From contig DATMAM010000023.1 in NCBI GenBank assembly GCA_035559995.1, forward strand, positions 52,724-116,723: a stretch of 64,000 nucleotides of DNA, in the 5' to 3' direction. The position numbers and the translations under genes are program-made. Positions 55,186-63,863 of the stretch are shown here, one piece after another. Within the stretch, counting starts at the first letter, position 1. Each line of letters opens with the position of its first letter. The notes under the pieces were generated by a model. It ran no database searches, was not told where the DNA came from, and saw only the letters and a program-made list of their open reading frames with translations. This DNA comes from DATMAM01 sp035559995 (lineage in GTDB: Bacteria > Desulfobacterota > Binatia > UBA9968).

Positions 55186-56073
55186 CTACTGTCTTGTGAC
55201 GTAGAGGTTCATCGCCCCGATCCCTTGAATCTCGGCCTTTAAGACGTCGCCGGGCGCAAGTTTCTGCTGAAACTCGGGCGAGTCGGGGTTTCCCGTCGCG
55301 ATGAGATCGCCGGGATAGAGCGTCGTCACGGCCGAAAGATAGCTCACCAGGTCCGCCACGCCGTTGATCATGCCCGACGTGCTCGCGGATTGCCTGAGCT
55401 CGCCGTTGACCCAAAGCCGCATCGTGAGATTTTGCGGATCGGGGATTTCGTCCCTCGTGGTGATCCACGGGCCGATCGGGGCAAAGCTGTCGAAGCCCTT
55501 GCGCACGTTGCGCGTCGCAACCAGGCTCTTGTTTGCGCCGTAGCCGCGGGCGGTGACGTCGAGGATGATCGTGTAGCCGAACACAACCGCCAACGCGTCG
55601 GCTTTGGAGACGTTTCGCGCCTGCTTGCCGATCACCGCGCAGAGCTCGAGCTCGGGAAAAATGGTCTCGGCGTTTTTCGGAATGACGATGTTGTCCTCGG
55701 GCCCGACGATCGCCGAGGACGGTTTCAGGAACGTCGTCTCGATGATCTCCTCGGGCGTCGCCTGGCGGGCGGCTCCTCGGCCCGCGCTCGATTCGATGCC
55801 CGTGCTCCCGCGCCGGTAGTTGCTCGCCGCGGCCCAGATTTTTGAAGGCCGCTCGACCGGCGCCCGCAGCCGCTTGGGGTCCAGCGGGAGCTTTTGACCT
55901 TTGCTTGCCGCCGCCTCGATCGCGCCCCGGATCGAATCGTAGGCGCCGATGAGGTCGATCATCGAGGCTCCTCCGGCGAGCTTTCCCTCGCGCGCGAGGA
56001 CCTCGTCGATGAGAACGATCTCGCCGTTTTTCACGACGGCGAGACTATTCGGCTTCACGGCGGCAAGTTGCAT
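55186..56073 (-). CDS. Fumarylacetoacetate hydrolase-family protein
   Basis: A 295-residue FAH-fold hydrolase/isomerase. Typical blocks are KIWAAASNYRRGS, TFLKPSSAIVGPEDNIVIPKNAETIFPELELCAVIG with metal-binding Glu residues, FGYTIILDVTARG, and TSGMINGVADLVSYLSAVTTLYPGDLIATGNPDS. The family cleaves C-C bonds or tautomerises 2-oxo acids late in aromatic breakdown. It is the first gene of a three-gene run with a binding protein and the LVIVD protein. Confidence 0.92.
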   Translation of the reverse strand: MQLAAVKPNSLAVVKNGEIVLIDEVLAREGKLAGGASMIDLIGAYDSIRGAIEAAASKGQKLPLDPKRLRAPVERPSKIWAAASNYRRGSTGIESSAGRGAARQATPEEIIETTFLKPSSAIVGPEDNIVIPKNAETIFPELELCAVIGKQARNVSKADALAVVFGYTIILDVTARGYGANKSLVATRNVRKGFDSFAPIGPWITTRDEIPDPQNLTMRLWVNGELRQSASTSGMINGVADLVSYLSAVTTLYPGDLIATGNPDSPEFQQKLAPGDVLKAEIQGIGAMNLYVTRQ

Positions 56074-56273
56074 GGCGCTCTCCTTTCCAACCGGGTCGAT
56101 ATAACTTGGCGATGAGGTTTTATCAAGCCGGCTGGCGCTCCCCTCGCTACAGCCCCGCGGGCTTACTCGGAGACTCGGACTAAAACGACGGCCTTGAGCA
56201 GGCAGCGTGTAAGCGCTGCCGTATCGAAGAGTGCCGCTTGACGCAGACTCATCGCTGTTGTTAATGGAACGTC

Positions 56274-57338
56274 ATGACCTTGCTTTTGAACAACGCAGAA
56301 ATTGCGGCGCTCATCTCGATGCGCGAGTGCATCGAGGTCCTGGATGAAGGCTATCGCGAATGCGGCCTCGGCCGAGCGGCGCACCGCCGGCGCAGCAACA
56401 TCATCGTTCCCACCGGCGAAGGGCGCACCTATGTCTTCGCCAACTTCGAAGGCACCGTGATCAAGAGCGGCTATCACGCGATCAGGCTGCGCTCGGACGT
56501 AAACGAGTGGCTCGATCGAAGGGGCGAGCGCACGACGAAGTGGGCGTCACGGCCGGGGCGCTATTGCGGCCTCGTTCTTCTTTACAACATTCACAGCGGC
56601 GAGCTGGAGGGAATTCTCAACGACGGTTACCTCCAGGTGATGCGCGTGGGGGCGACGAGCGCGGTCGCGGCGAGGTATTTGAGTCGAGAGAACTCCGCGG
56701 TGCTCGGTATCATCGGCGCCGGCAACCAGGCGCGCAGCCATGCGGCAGCGATGTGCGCGATCCGGCCGATCAAAAAGATCAAAGTTTACAGCCTGAGATC
56801 GGAGAGCCGGCAAGCCTTTGCGCGCGAGACCGAAGCGAGGCTCGGGATCGAAGCTCGTCCCGTGGAAACGCTCGCGGAGGCTTTTGCCGGAAGCGACATC
56901 GTTTGCGCGTGCACGGACGCGCCCCGGCCGTTCGTGAAAACGGCGTGGCTGGCGCCCGGAATGTTCCTGAGCAGCGTGCGGCCGTTTGGCGAAGTCGGCC
57001 GGGAGCCGATCTCGGCGTTCGATATTGCGGTCGTGCACGAGCGGGGCTTCGGGCCGCGGTTTTCGGCGGAAAGCGCGGTCAAAGAAAGGCCCGACGCTCC
57101 GAACGCGCTCGGCGGCAAGGACGAGCGCGATCTCCCTTCCGGCGCAACGCTGGCTGAGCTCTGCGCGGGCCGCGCGGCCGGGAGAAGCTCAGCCGAACAA
57201 AAAACCTACTTCGCCAACAACGAAGGTCACGGCGTGCAGTTTTCCGCCGCTGGGGCTTTTGTGCTCAGGCGCGCGAAACAGCGCGGGGTGGGCCGGGAGC
57301 TGCCGACGGAGTGGTTTCTGCAAGATATCTCGACGTAG
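56274..57338 (+). CDS. Ornithine cyclodeaminase / mu-crystallin-family protein
   Basis: A 354-residue NAD(P)-binding protein of the OCD/mu-crystallin family. The Rossmann loop LGIIGAGNQARSHAAAM is near residue 145, preceded by ATSAVAARYLSRENS. IKSGYHAIRLRSDVN in the N-terminal domain holds the substrate Arg/Lys region. The protein is about 30 residues longer than typical OCD, with extra C-terminal sequence. Relatives reduce cyclic imines or delta-1-piperideine-type compounds, so the substrate is open. ATG 56274 has no strong ribosome site. Confidence 0.85.
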   Translation: MTLLLNNAEIAALISMRECIEVLDEGYRECGLGRAAHRRRSNIIVPTGEGRTYVFANFEGTVIKSGYHAIRLRSDVNEWLDRRGERTTKWASRPGRYCGLVLLYNIHSGELEGILNDGYLQVMRVGATSAVAARYLSRENSAVLGIIGAGNQARSHAAAMCAIRPIKKIKVYSLRSESRQAFARETEARLGIEARPVETLAEAFAGSDIVCACTDAPRPFVKTAWLAPGMFLSSVRPFGEVGREPISAFDIAVVHERGFGPRFSAESAVKERPDAPNALGGKDERDLPSGATLAELCAGRAAGRSSAEQKTYFANNEGHGVQFSAAGAFVLRRAKQRGVGRELPTEWFLQDIST

Positions 57339-57369
57339 AGACGGGCCTTCCCCCCTCGGTTCTCGCCCT

Positions 57370-57395
57370 GGTGGGTTTCGCGGGCTCAACCCACC
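57370..57395. repeat. Perfect hairpin related to the REP-like element
   Basis: GGTGGGTT, ten bases (TCGCGGGCTC), then AACCCACC form an eight-base-pair perfect stem between two convergent genes. It shares its core with the second half of the element at 52116-52200. It may terminate transcription from both sides or be a dispersed repeat; no T-run follows. Confidence 0.65.
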
Positions 57396-57507
57396 CTACG
57401 GATGCCATAACCATCGTCTCGGCGTCTGGCTGTCCTCTTTAGGTCGAAGTCGCTAATCTACCGCCAAGCGCAGGTGGAGCGCATGAGCCAACAACCCGAG
57501 GCCGGCG

Positions 57508-59982
57508 CTAGCGGTAGAGTTCTTTGTCTTCTTGCGGGGCTTTTCCCGTGTGAATTTGCGGGTAAAGCGAGACGCGCCCCGGCCTGCTTTGAAAGAGAAA
57601 ATCGACCGGGATGAATCCCTGGAGCAGCGGGATCGGGAGCTGCAACGACGCGTACGGGCTTTTTTCGTCGGTGCCGACAGCGATGCGATTCCCCCACAGC
57701 CCGGCGGGCACAGAGCCGGTCAGGTTGAACCCTCTGCCCGAGATATTGCCCTGAATCGGCGGGAGCTTGAGCGCGCGCGGGTCCTTCTCGCTTTCCGCGA
57801 GGAACTGATGGTGAGCGGGGCTGCCGCCGGGCGAACCCGCCTCGCGGCGAAAGACCATGTCCGTTCCCTCGGGCGGCAGCTCGGGCTTGCGCGCCCACTC
57901 GCCCTGCAGCAGCGATTTGGGCATGTTCTTAAAGCCGCCGGCGCTTCCCTGCGGGCGCTGGTTCACGTCCTGAAGCGCAATGTCGTAATTCTTCTTTCGC
58001 AGGGCGACCTTGAAATTGTCGGTGAGCTCCTGGTCGACGAGGTAGCTCTGCGTCTGCACCCCCCAGGGGGATTGGAAGTGCAAGAGGAGCTCCCGGTCGT
58101 TCACAAGATTCACGCCGTCGTCGGCCAGCTCCATGTTCTGCGGGTTGTTGTCGAACAGCGCCGGCTTCAGCCGCAATCCGGCCGGGCCGTAAAGCTCCGG
58201 ATGGTCCATCAGAAATTTCTTGCTCACGCGGATTCCCTGATTTTCGGCTTTGGCCATTTGCGAAAGCTTCGGCAGCGCCTGTGCGGCCGCCTGGCTCTCG
58301 CCGTAGTGGTCCAAAATGGCCTGCAGGTACATCCGCCGCGTCTCGCGATCGTCGCTTTTCTCCGCGGCGCTGAGAAGCGCCTGCGCTGCTTTTTCGTTGA
58401 GCTCGGCCGCTTTCTCCGCCGGCATGTTTCCGGCCAGCCGGTAATAGGCGAGCGCGCGCTCGTACAGGCCTTGTTTTTCGTAGGCCTCGGCGAGCACCCG
58501 ATAGACCGCGGCGGCGCTTTCCGACTCGGGGTGCTGGCGAACGTAAGCGGCTCCGGTATCGCGCACTTCCTGGGACGGGACGGGGTCAGCGGTGAGGACG
58601 GCCAGCAGGTTGGTTCCCATGATCAGAACATTGGCCGCGCCCATCGTCGTGGCGCCCGCGGCGCCGTAGGTGATCATGGGCGCAGCGCCGATCAGAAGGT
58701 TTCGCCTGAGAAAGTCCTCGCCCAGCAAAACGAACTTGACCGTATCGAGCTTGTGACGCGAACGGGCCTCCTCGAACGATCGCAGAAGATTGTATTCCGG
58801 ATCTTTGAGCAGAAGCTCCGCCCTCCGTCTGTCGCGCTCAGAGCCGGACTTGGCGATAGTCTCGAGAACCTTGGCCGCCTGCTCGTGTTTGCCCTGGATT
58901 TCGAGGGCGACGGCCAAGGCGTCGCGCGCGGCGTCGGCGAGCGGCTTGCCGGCATGCTGGCTTTGCAGCTCGCCGGCGGCGCTCTCGATCGCCGCCGGCT
59001 CCCTGAGCGCCAAAGCGTAAAGCAGTTCCGCCACCGCCTCGGGTTCCTGAGACGGCGCCGGCGCGGCAGGGACCCGCAGGGCCTCCTCCCGGGCTTCTCT
59101 TTGCTTTTGCTCGTCCGACGCGATTTTTTCCAGCGCGCTTTGCGCTTCCTTCGATTCAGGATCGATCAGGAGCGCGAGCTCGTACCGGAAAGCCGCCGCG
59201 CGGATATCTTTTTTGCGGAGCGCCTCGCGCGCCTTTTCCAATTCCCTGGCGACGAGAAAGCTCTTCTGTTTGCGCTCGAGAGCCTCGATGCGCTTCCAGA
59301 TTTCCGCGTTTTTCTCATCCGCGGGATTGCGCTTGAGATATTCCCGGTAGAGAGCGAGCGCGCGGCGCTCGTCTTCCGGCATGGCGGGAGCGCGGCTCAG
59401 CGCTTGGTTCAGAGCGGCGTCGACGGCCGCGGCAATGTACGATCCCGAGACGATGCTGATCAAGTCGACCGAGCTCAGAAACGTGTTGACGGCGCCGCTA
59501 AAGCGGCTGAGCATGCCGCGCCACTGAAGCTCCTCGGCGCGTTTGAGCTCGTCGTTGCGCAGCCGCGCTTCAATCGTCTTCTTGTGCTCGGGCGACGAGA
59601 CCGAGCGGAGCGCCTTCTCCTGGGCTTCCAGGTAGCGGGCGCGATCGGTGATCGTGTTGGCATGAAGATCGGCGACGTAATCGGTCAGGCCGGTCACGAC
59701 GCCGCGCTCGCGCCTGAGCTCCGCGTCCTTCTCGCGGAAAAAGCGCACGTGATCTTCGAGCTTGGAGTTCTGTCCGGTCAGGCTGTCGATGAGCGCCGCG
59801 CGCACGCGCCGATCCACCTCGTCGGGGAAAAACTCCGGGGCGGGCGGCGGCTTTTCGAAGGGGTCGTACCTGGGAAGCGGCTGGAGAATGCGGCTGAGAT
59901 CGTTTTCCTCAGCGACGGCGCCGGAGGCGGCGCTGAGCAGGAGAAGAACAGCGGCGCCAAAGACGCGGCTTCCGAACTTCAC
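57508..59982 (-). CDS. Large exported TPR-type protein of unknown function
   Basis: An 824-residue protein with a signal peptide (MKFGSRVFGAAVLLLLSAASGAVAE). The mature part is rich in Ala/Glu/Arg helices with repeat-like units typical of TPR arrays, for example ALALYREYLKRNPADEKNAEIWKRIEALER, AAVYRVLAEAYEKQGLYERALAYYRLAG and MYLQAILDHYGESQAAAQALPKL. A Gly/Ala-rich hydrophobic stretch lies near residue 445. The C-terminal 200 residues are not TPR-like and not recognised. It starts four bases inside the end of the lipoprotein gene, so the two are translationally coupled and probably form an envelope complex. Confidence 0.8.
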   Translation of the reverse strand: MKFGSRVFGAAVLLLLSAASGAVAEENDLSRILQPLPRYDPFEKPPPAPEFFPDEVDRRVRAALIDSLTGQNSKLEDHVRFFREKDAELRRERGVVTGLTDYVADLHANTITDRARYLEAQEKALRSVSSPEHKKTIEARLRNDELKRAEELQWRGMLSRFSGAVNTFLSSVDLISIVSGSYIAAAVDAALNQALSRAPAMPEDERRALALYREYLKRNPADEKNAEIWKRIEALERKQKSFLVARELEKAREALRKKDIRAAAFRYELALLIDPESKEAQSALEKIASDEQKQREAREEALRVPAAPAPSQEPEAVAELLYALALREPAAIESAAGELQSQHAGKPLADAARDALAVALEIQGKHEQAAKVLETIAKSGSERDRRRAELLLKDPEYNLLRSFEEARSRHKLDTVKFVLLGEDFLRRNLLIGAAPMITYGAAGATTMGAANVLIMGTNLLAVLTADPVPSQEVRDTGAAYVRQHPESESAAAVYRVLAEAYEKQGLYERALAYYRLAGNMPAEKAAELNEKAAQALLSAAEKSDDRETRRMYLQAILDHYGESQAAAQALPKLSQMAKAENQGIRVSKKFLMDHPELYGPAGLRLKPALFDNNPQNMELADDGVNLVNDRELLLHFQSPWGVQTQSYLVDQELTDNFKVALRKKNYDIALQDVNQRPQGSAGGFKNMPKSLLQGEWARKPELPPEGTDMVFRREAGSPGGSPAHHQFLAESEKDPRALKLPPIQGNISGRGFNLTGSVPAGLWGNRIAVGTDEKSPYASLQLPIPLLQGFIPVDFLFQSRPGRVSLYPQIHTGKAPQEDKELYR

Positions 59983-60914
59983 TGGTTGAGCCTTTTGACT
60001 TTTTCGGTGAGGCCGCGCAGAGCTTCGATTTTTCCTTGGGCCTCGATTTTCTCGACGATCCCGTCCACGCGCGCAACCTCCGTATAGAGCTTTAAGGCAG
60101 ACTTTGCAAGCTGATCGAAAACGGCGGCGTCGAAGTCGAGCCCCTCGGGATCGTGTTGTGCCACGTAATCTTTCGCGAGCGTGACGTAAAAGTCGCCGAA
60201 ATCGATCAGGTGGCGGTAGTAGTTCTTGCTCTGGCGGTGCTTGGCGATGAGCTGGCTGTACCCCACGATGACCAGGTCGTTGCCGTTTTTGATCCGGTGC
60301 CGGTTGAGCTCGACGAACGTGACTTTCGCGCGATCGACCCTTTCTTCCTCGACGCGCGCCAGAAATTCATACGGCGTGCCTTGATATTTTTTCACCAGCT
60401 CGTTCCAGGAAGCGACTTTTTGGTCGAGCGCCTCGAGATAGGCGAACGGATCGTCCGCGGAAAGCGGCGTTTCGATGATTTGCCGGAACGCCTCCAGGGC
60501 TGCGATCCTTTGCTTGGACTCCTCGCCCAGGCGGCCGTTCTGCTCGGCGACTTTGCGGTAGTAGGCGAGGGCGCGCTCGTAGTCGCGCAGCTTTTCGTAC
60601 GCGGTTCCCTTCGTGAACGCGACGATATCGGGAAACCGGCGCGGATTTTTTTTCTCGTAATCTTCGAGCCGGAGCAAGGTCGCCTTCATGACGTTCATGC
60701 CGGTCACGTCTTTGGAGATCGGAAACCGGTAGAGGTCCTCGCGCGCCAGGCGCTGGAAGTCCTTTAGGATGTCGAGCAGCCCGCCGGCCGGGACATATTG
60801 GGAATCGGGAACGGCTTTGGAGGAACAGCCCGCGAGGGCCAGAAGGCAGACAAAAATTAAGCCTGTCGATTTAAGCACCGCTCTCAAGTCGAAGGATTGT
60901 TTCGGAACTTGCAA
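59979..60914 (-). CDS. TPR-like outer-membrane lipoprotein, partner of the large TPR protein
   Basis: A 311-residue lipoprotein with a signal peptide ending in the lipobox LLALAGC (Cys near residue 30). The mature part has helical repeats such as GTAYEKLRDYERALAYYRKVAEQNG, YLEALDQKVASWNELVKKYQGTPYEF and YRHLIDFGDFYVTLAKDY. The arrangement recalls BamD-like lipoproteins but the size and sequence differ. It is the first gene of a two-gene unit with the 824-residue TPR protein. Function unknown; envelope assembly or stability is plausible. Confidence 0.78.
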   Translation of the reverse strand: MQVPKQSFDLRAVLKSTGLIFVCLLALAGCSSKAVPDSQYVPAGGLLDILKDFQRLAREDLYRFPISKDVTGMNVMKATLLRLEDYEKKNPRRFPDIVAFTKGTAYEKLRDYERALAYYRKVAEQNGRLGEESKQRIAALEAFRQIIETPLSADDPFAYLEALDQKVASWNELVKKYQGTPYEFLARVEEERVDRAKVTFVELNRHRIKNGNDLVIVGYSQLIAKHRQSKNYYRHLIDFGDFYVTLAKDYVAQHDPEGLDFDAAVFDQLAKSALKLYTEVARVDGIVEKIEAQGKIEALRGLTEKVKRLNQ

Positions 60915-60986
60915 GCGAAGTCAAGGTGAAAGCGCGCGTTGACATCGGCCGCGCGCGGAGGGAGAGTTGGTTTTGGAGGAGCGCCT

Positions 60987-61907
60987 ATGGCTTGCGGCTT
61001 TCAGAAAGTCGGGGTTCTCGGGATCGGCCTGATGGGGAGCGGCATCGCGCAGGTGTCGGCGACTCGAGGATTTGAAACCGTCGTCGTGGACATAACGCCG
61101 GAAATCTTGCAAAAGGGCATGGCGCGCATTCACGAGAGCGTCGAGCGGCTGGTGGCGAGCTACGAAAAGACGGGCGGCAAAAGCGGCATTGCGCCCGGAG
61201 AAAAAGGGCGCATCCTCGAGCGCGTGCGCGCGACCGTCGACCAGCGCGAGCTCTTAGCGTGCGACGTCGTCGTCGAGGCGATCGTCGAGAACGAGCAAGC
61301 GAAAAAAGAGGCGATCTCGGCGCTTTCGCGCGCCGGCTTTGACGGCCTGTTCGCTTCCAACACGTCCTCGATCTCGATTACCCGGCTTGCCACGGCGTAC
61401 CGATATCCGGACAAGTTCATCGGCATGCACTTTATGAATCCCGTTCCCGTGCAGCCGGGCTGCGAGATGATTCGCGGGCTGTTGACTTCAGATGAGACCT
61501 GGCGGCTCGCGACCGAGTTTTGCCGCGACCTGGGAAAGGAGCCGATCTTTGCCGAGGACAAGGCCGGGTTCGGCATCAATCGAATGTTCGTGCCGTTTCT
61601 CCTGGAGGCCGTAAAGGTCGTCGAGGAAGGCATCATGAGCTGCGAAGACGCCGACAAGACGACCCTGTGCCTGGGCCACAAGATGGGTCCGATCACCACG
61701 CTGGACTACGTCGGATTGGATACGACGCTGGCAATCGCGAACGTGTTGGAGCGCGAGCTCGGCCCCCATTACAAAGCTCCCGACCTTCTCTGCAAGCTCG
61801 TCGCCGCGGGGTTCTGCGGCAGCAAGACGGGCAAGGGATTTTATGTTTGGGACAAAGACAAGAAGGTCGGCGTCAACCCGGCGGTCGCGAGATACCGGCG
61901 GCGTTAG
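60987..61907 (+). CDS. 3-hydroxyacyl-CoA dehydrogenase (3-hydroxybutyryl-CoA dehydrogenase type)
   Basis: A 306-residue NAD-dependent enzyme that oxidises or forms 3-hydroxyacyl-CoA. The NAD loop is VGVLGIGLMGSGIAQVSATRG, the active-site stretch is ASNTSSISITRLA and GMHFMNPVPVQPGCEMI with the catalytic His, and the C-terminal domain has EDKAGFGINRMFVPFLLEAV and GHKMGPITTLDYVGLDT. The start at 60987 follows GGAGGAGCGCCT. It is a single gene, divergent from the lipoprotein unit. Confidence 0.93.
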   Translation: MACGFQKVGVLGIGLMGSGIAQVSATRGFETVVVDITPEILQKGMARIHESVERLVASYEKTGGKSGIAPGEKGRILERVRATVDQRELLACDVVVEAIVENEQAKKEAISALSRAGFDGLFASNTSSISITRLATAYRYPDKFIGMHFMNPVPVQPGCEMIRGLLTSDETWRLATEFCRDLGKEPIFAEDKAGFGINRMFVPFLLEAVKVVEEGIMSCEDADKTTLCLGHKMGPITTLDYVGLDTTLAIANVLERELGPHYKAPDLLCKLVAAGFCGSKTGKGFYVWDKDKKVGVNPAVARYRRR

Positions 61908-61961
61908 GTTGCCGCGTCATGCACCTTGAAGAAGTGGGGGCGCCGCGCGCGGCTTAGAAGG

Positions 61962-62243
61962 CTAAAAATTTGGCTTTATGTTGTGTTCGGCACAGAGCAT
62001 GCGCGCCTTAAATGTCGTGATAAACGGATCCTTGCTGATCCGCACGAGCCTGGAGGCGCCAGCGCTCTGCTTGGTAATCACCGGCGAGCCTCCCTGAAGG
62101 AGAGCTTCTTTCGGAACCCGGTAGAGATCTCCGGTCCCTTTCTCGACGTAAGCTCCCGGTTCAGTCAGTTCCTCCCAGTTACACTCCACCAAAGACTCTC
62201 TTCGCTCCGGCTCCATCGATATTACCCGTGCTTCCTCGGCCAT
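61962..62243 (-). CDS. Small conserved protein, copy A of a duplicated family
   Basis: A 93-residue protein closely related to the product of 62898-63215. Shared blocks are MAEE...SLVE..WEELTEPGAYV, TGDLYRVPKEALLQGGSPVI, SRLVRISKDPFITT and the C-terminal LCAEHNIKPNF. It is soluble and has a single Cys near the end. The start at 62243 is set by AAAGGAGG. I do not recognise the family. The two copies flank an RRM RNA-binding protein gene on the same strand. Confidence 0.8.
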   Translation of the reverse strand: MAEEARVISMEPERRESLVECNWEELTEPGAYVEKGTGDLYRVPKEALLQGGSPVITKQSAGASRLVRISKDPFITTFKARMLCAEHNIKPNF

Positions 62244-62457
62244 AATTTTTTCCTCCTTTCTCTGTTGATCCCACGATTCGCCCGGCGCCCCTCGCTGAGT
62301 TTCCCGAGGCGCAAAGGAGGTGCCAGGCAAAGCTTTGCTTAAATCCATCGGTCTTAAGCGTACATGCGCGCGCCGCAAGGCAGGCGCAAAGGGCGTTTTT
62401 GTCTAGGTGAGTTGACAGCCTGGAGCGCGCGGGCGGTTTTGGCGGAATTTCGGCGAC

Positions 62458-62850
62458 TTAGCGTGTCTTCCCAGCGAGACAGCTTGGCGGATCCTCTTTC
62501 AAGATGGGCCGTTTGCCCGGGCTGTCAGCGACCTGTTTTTCGCTTTTCACGCCCATCCCCTGTCGTTCGCCAAAGCGTTTTTGCGCTTCGCCCACAAACG
62601 GCCGCCGGGGTCGAGCCTCGTCCACGACCAGCGTGCGGCCCTCGAGCACGCTTCCATGCAGGGCCTGGATCGCGCTTTGAGCTTCGGCGGCCGAACCCAT
62701 CTCGACGAAGCCGAAACCCCGCGATCGGCCCGTCCACTTGTCCGAAATCACGCGCGCGAACTTGACGGTTCCGCAAGCGGAAAAGATCTCTCGCAACCGT
62801 TGCTCGGTCACAGAGTAAGGCAAGCCGCCGACATAGAGCTTATTGTCCAT
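62458..62850 (-). CDS. RRM-domain RNA-binding protein
   Basis: A 130-residue protein with one RNA-recognition motif. RNP2 is KLYVGGLPYSV (residues 4-14) and RNP1 is SRGFGFVEM (near 44-52). The C-terminal 45 residues are basic and unstructured-looking (RRPFVGEAQKRFGERQG). Bacterial RRM proteins of this glycine-rich type are often cold-regulated and may act as RNA chaperones. The start is at ATG 62850. It lies between the two small paralogues on the same strand. Confidence 0.9.
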   Translation of the reverse strand: MDNKLYVGGLPYSVTEQRLREIFSACGTVKFARVISDKWTGRSRGFGFVEMGSAAEAQSAIQALHGSVLEGRTLVVDEARPRRPFVGEAQKRFGERQGMGVKSEKQVADSPGKRPILKEDPPSCLAGKTR

Positions 62851-62897
62851 ACGCTGCTGACGAGGGTTCTCGGGCAGAGCACATGAAGGAAGGGGAG

Positions 62898-63215
62898 CTA
62901 TCGCTTGGCGCTTCTGAAGACCGGCTCCGGAACTTCGAAATTCGGCTTGATGTTGTGCTCGGCGCAGAGGAGCCGCGCCCTGTGAGTTTCGATAAACGGG
63001 TCGGCCGTGATTCTCACAAGCCTCGAGCGACCTTTCGATTCCCTCTGAATCAATGGAGATCCGCCCGGGAGCAAGGCCTCTTTGGGAATCCGATAAAGGT
63101 CTCCGGTTTCTGTGTCGACGTACGCGCCGGGCTGGGTCAGATCTTCCCAGGAAACCTCCACCAGGGAGGGTCTCCGCTGTGGCTCTATCGAAACTGCCTG
63201 TCCTTCCTCGGCCAT
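62898..63215 (-). CDS. Small conserved protein, copy B of a duplicated family
   Basis: A 105-residue paralogue of the product at 61962-62243, roughly 60 percent identical by eye over 90 residues, with a 12-residue longer C-terminus. It carries QPGAYVDTETGDLYRIPKEALLPGGSP, SRLVRITADPFIETHRARL and the LCAEHNIKPNF tail. The start at 63215 follows AAAGGAGGAGG. The family is unknown to me. The first gene of the likely run copy B, RRM gene, copy A. Confidence 0.8.
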   Translation of the reverse strand: MAEEGQAVSIEPQRRPSLVEVSWEDLTQPGAYVDTETGDLYRIPKEALLPGGSPLIQRESKGRSRLVRITADPFIETHRARLLCAEHNIKPNFEVPEPVFRSAKR

Positions 63216-63467
63216 CCTCCTCCTTTCTTTTTTTCGTTCGAGATCGGTTGACGATCCAAGCTCCCATTTGGAGAGGGCAAGGCCGATGCCAAGGCTCATA
63301 ACGGCGGCCATCGATCGAAGTAAAAGGGAATTCCTTGCCGGCGATCGCCGGCGGTCAGGCTTTCTGTCTACGGTCGTCGACAGCGATCAAACGCGGCGAG
63401 GGTATCTGTCTACTTGGAGAGACACTTCCGATCCGGCGGCGGGCGGAAAGTTTACGCGGGCCGGCCC

Positions 63468-63863
63468 TCAGTTGATAAGATCGTAGCGCTTGAGCTTTTT
63501 GTAGAGCGCCGCTCGACTGATCCCGAGAAGCCTTGCGGCGGAGGACCGTTTTCCTCTGCTCTTTTGGAGGGCCTCGTTGATCTTTTCTTTTTCAATGAGC
63601 TCTTTGGCTTTCTTTGTAGCCTCGGGCAATGCCACGGGAAAGTCCGCAGGCGCCGGCAACTGCGCAGAAAACAAAGCGTCTGCGTCAATCTCCGGCCCGC
63701 GACTCAGCAATACGGCCCGTTCGATAAAATTTTCAAGCTCTCTTACGTTGCCCGGCCAGGGTAGCTCCATGAGAAAGCTCAGCGCTTGCAGGGAAACGCG
63801 CTTGGGTTCCAGGTTATTCTTCTGGCAGTACTTCTTAACGAAATGGTCGACCAGCAGCGGAGG
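63468..63863 (-). pseudogene. C-terminal part of a sigma54-dependent (NtrC-like) regulator, cut by an IS element
   Basis: The frame encodes PLLVDHFVKKY, LMELPWPGNVRELENFIERAVLL and a C-terminal Fis-type helix-turn-helix (NEALQKSRGKRSSAARLLGISRAALYKKLKRYDLI). That is the end of the AAA+ domain plus the DNA-binding domain of a sigma54 activator. Upstream the frame meets a TGA (63864-63866) exactly where sequence like the end of an insertion element begins. The N-terminal two thirds are not in the window. Confidence 0.8.

Noticed and set aside
57532..60087. 851-codon open frame antisense to the large TPR protein
   Set aside because: The translation is Arg/Leu/Gly-rich without family motifs, and the opposite strand has a signal peptide, TPR units and coupling to a lipoprotein gene. 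Long antisense frames are common at this GC content.
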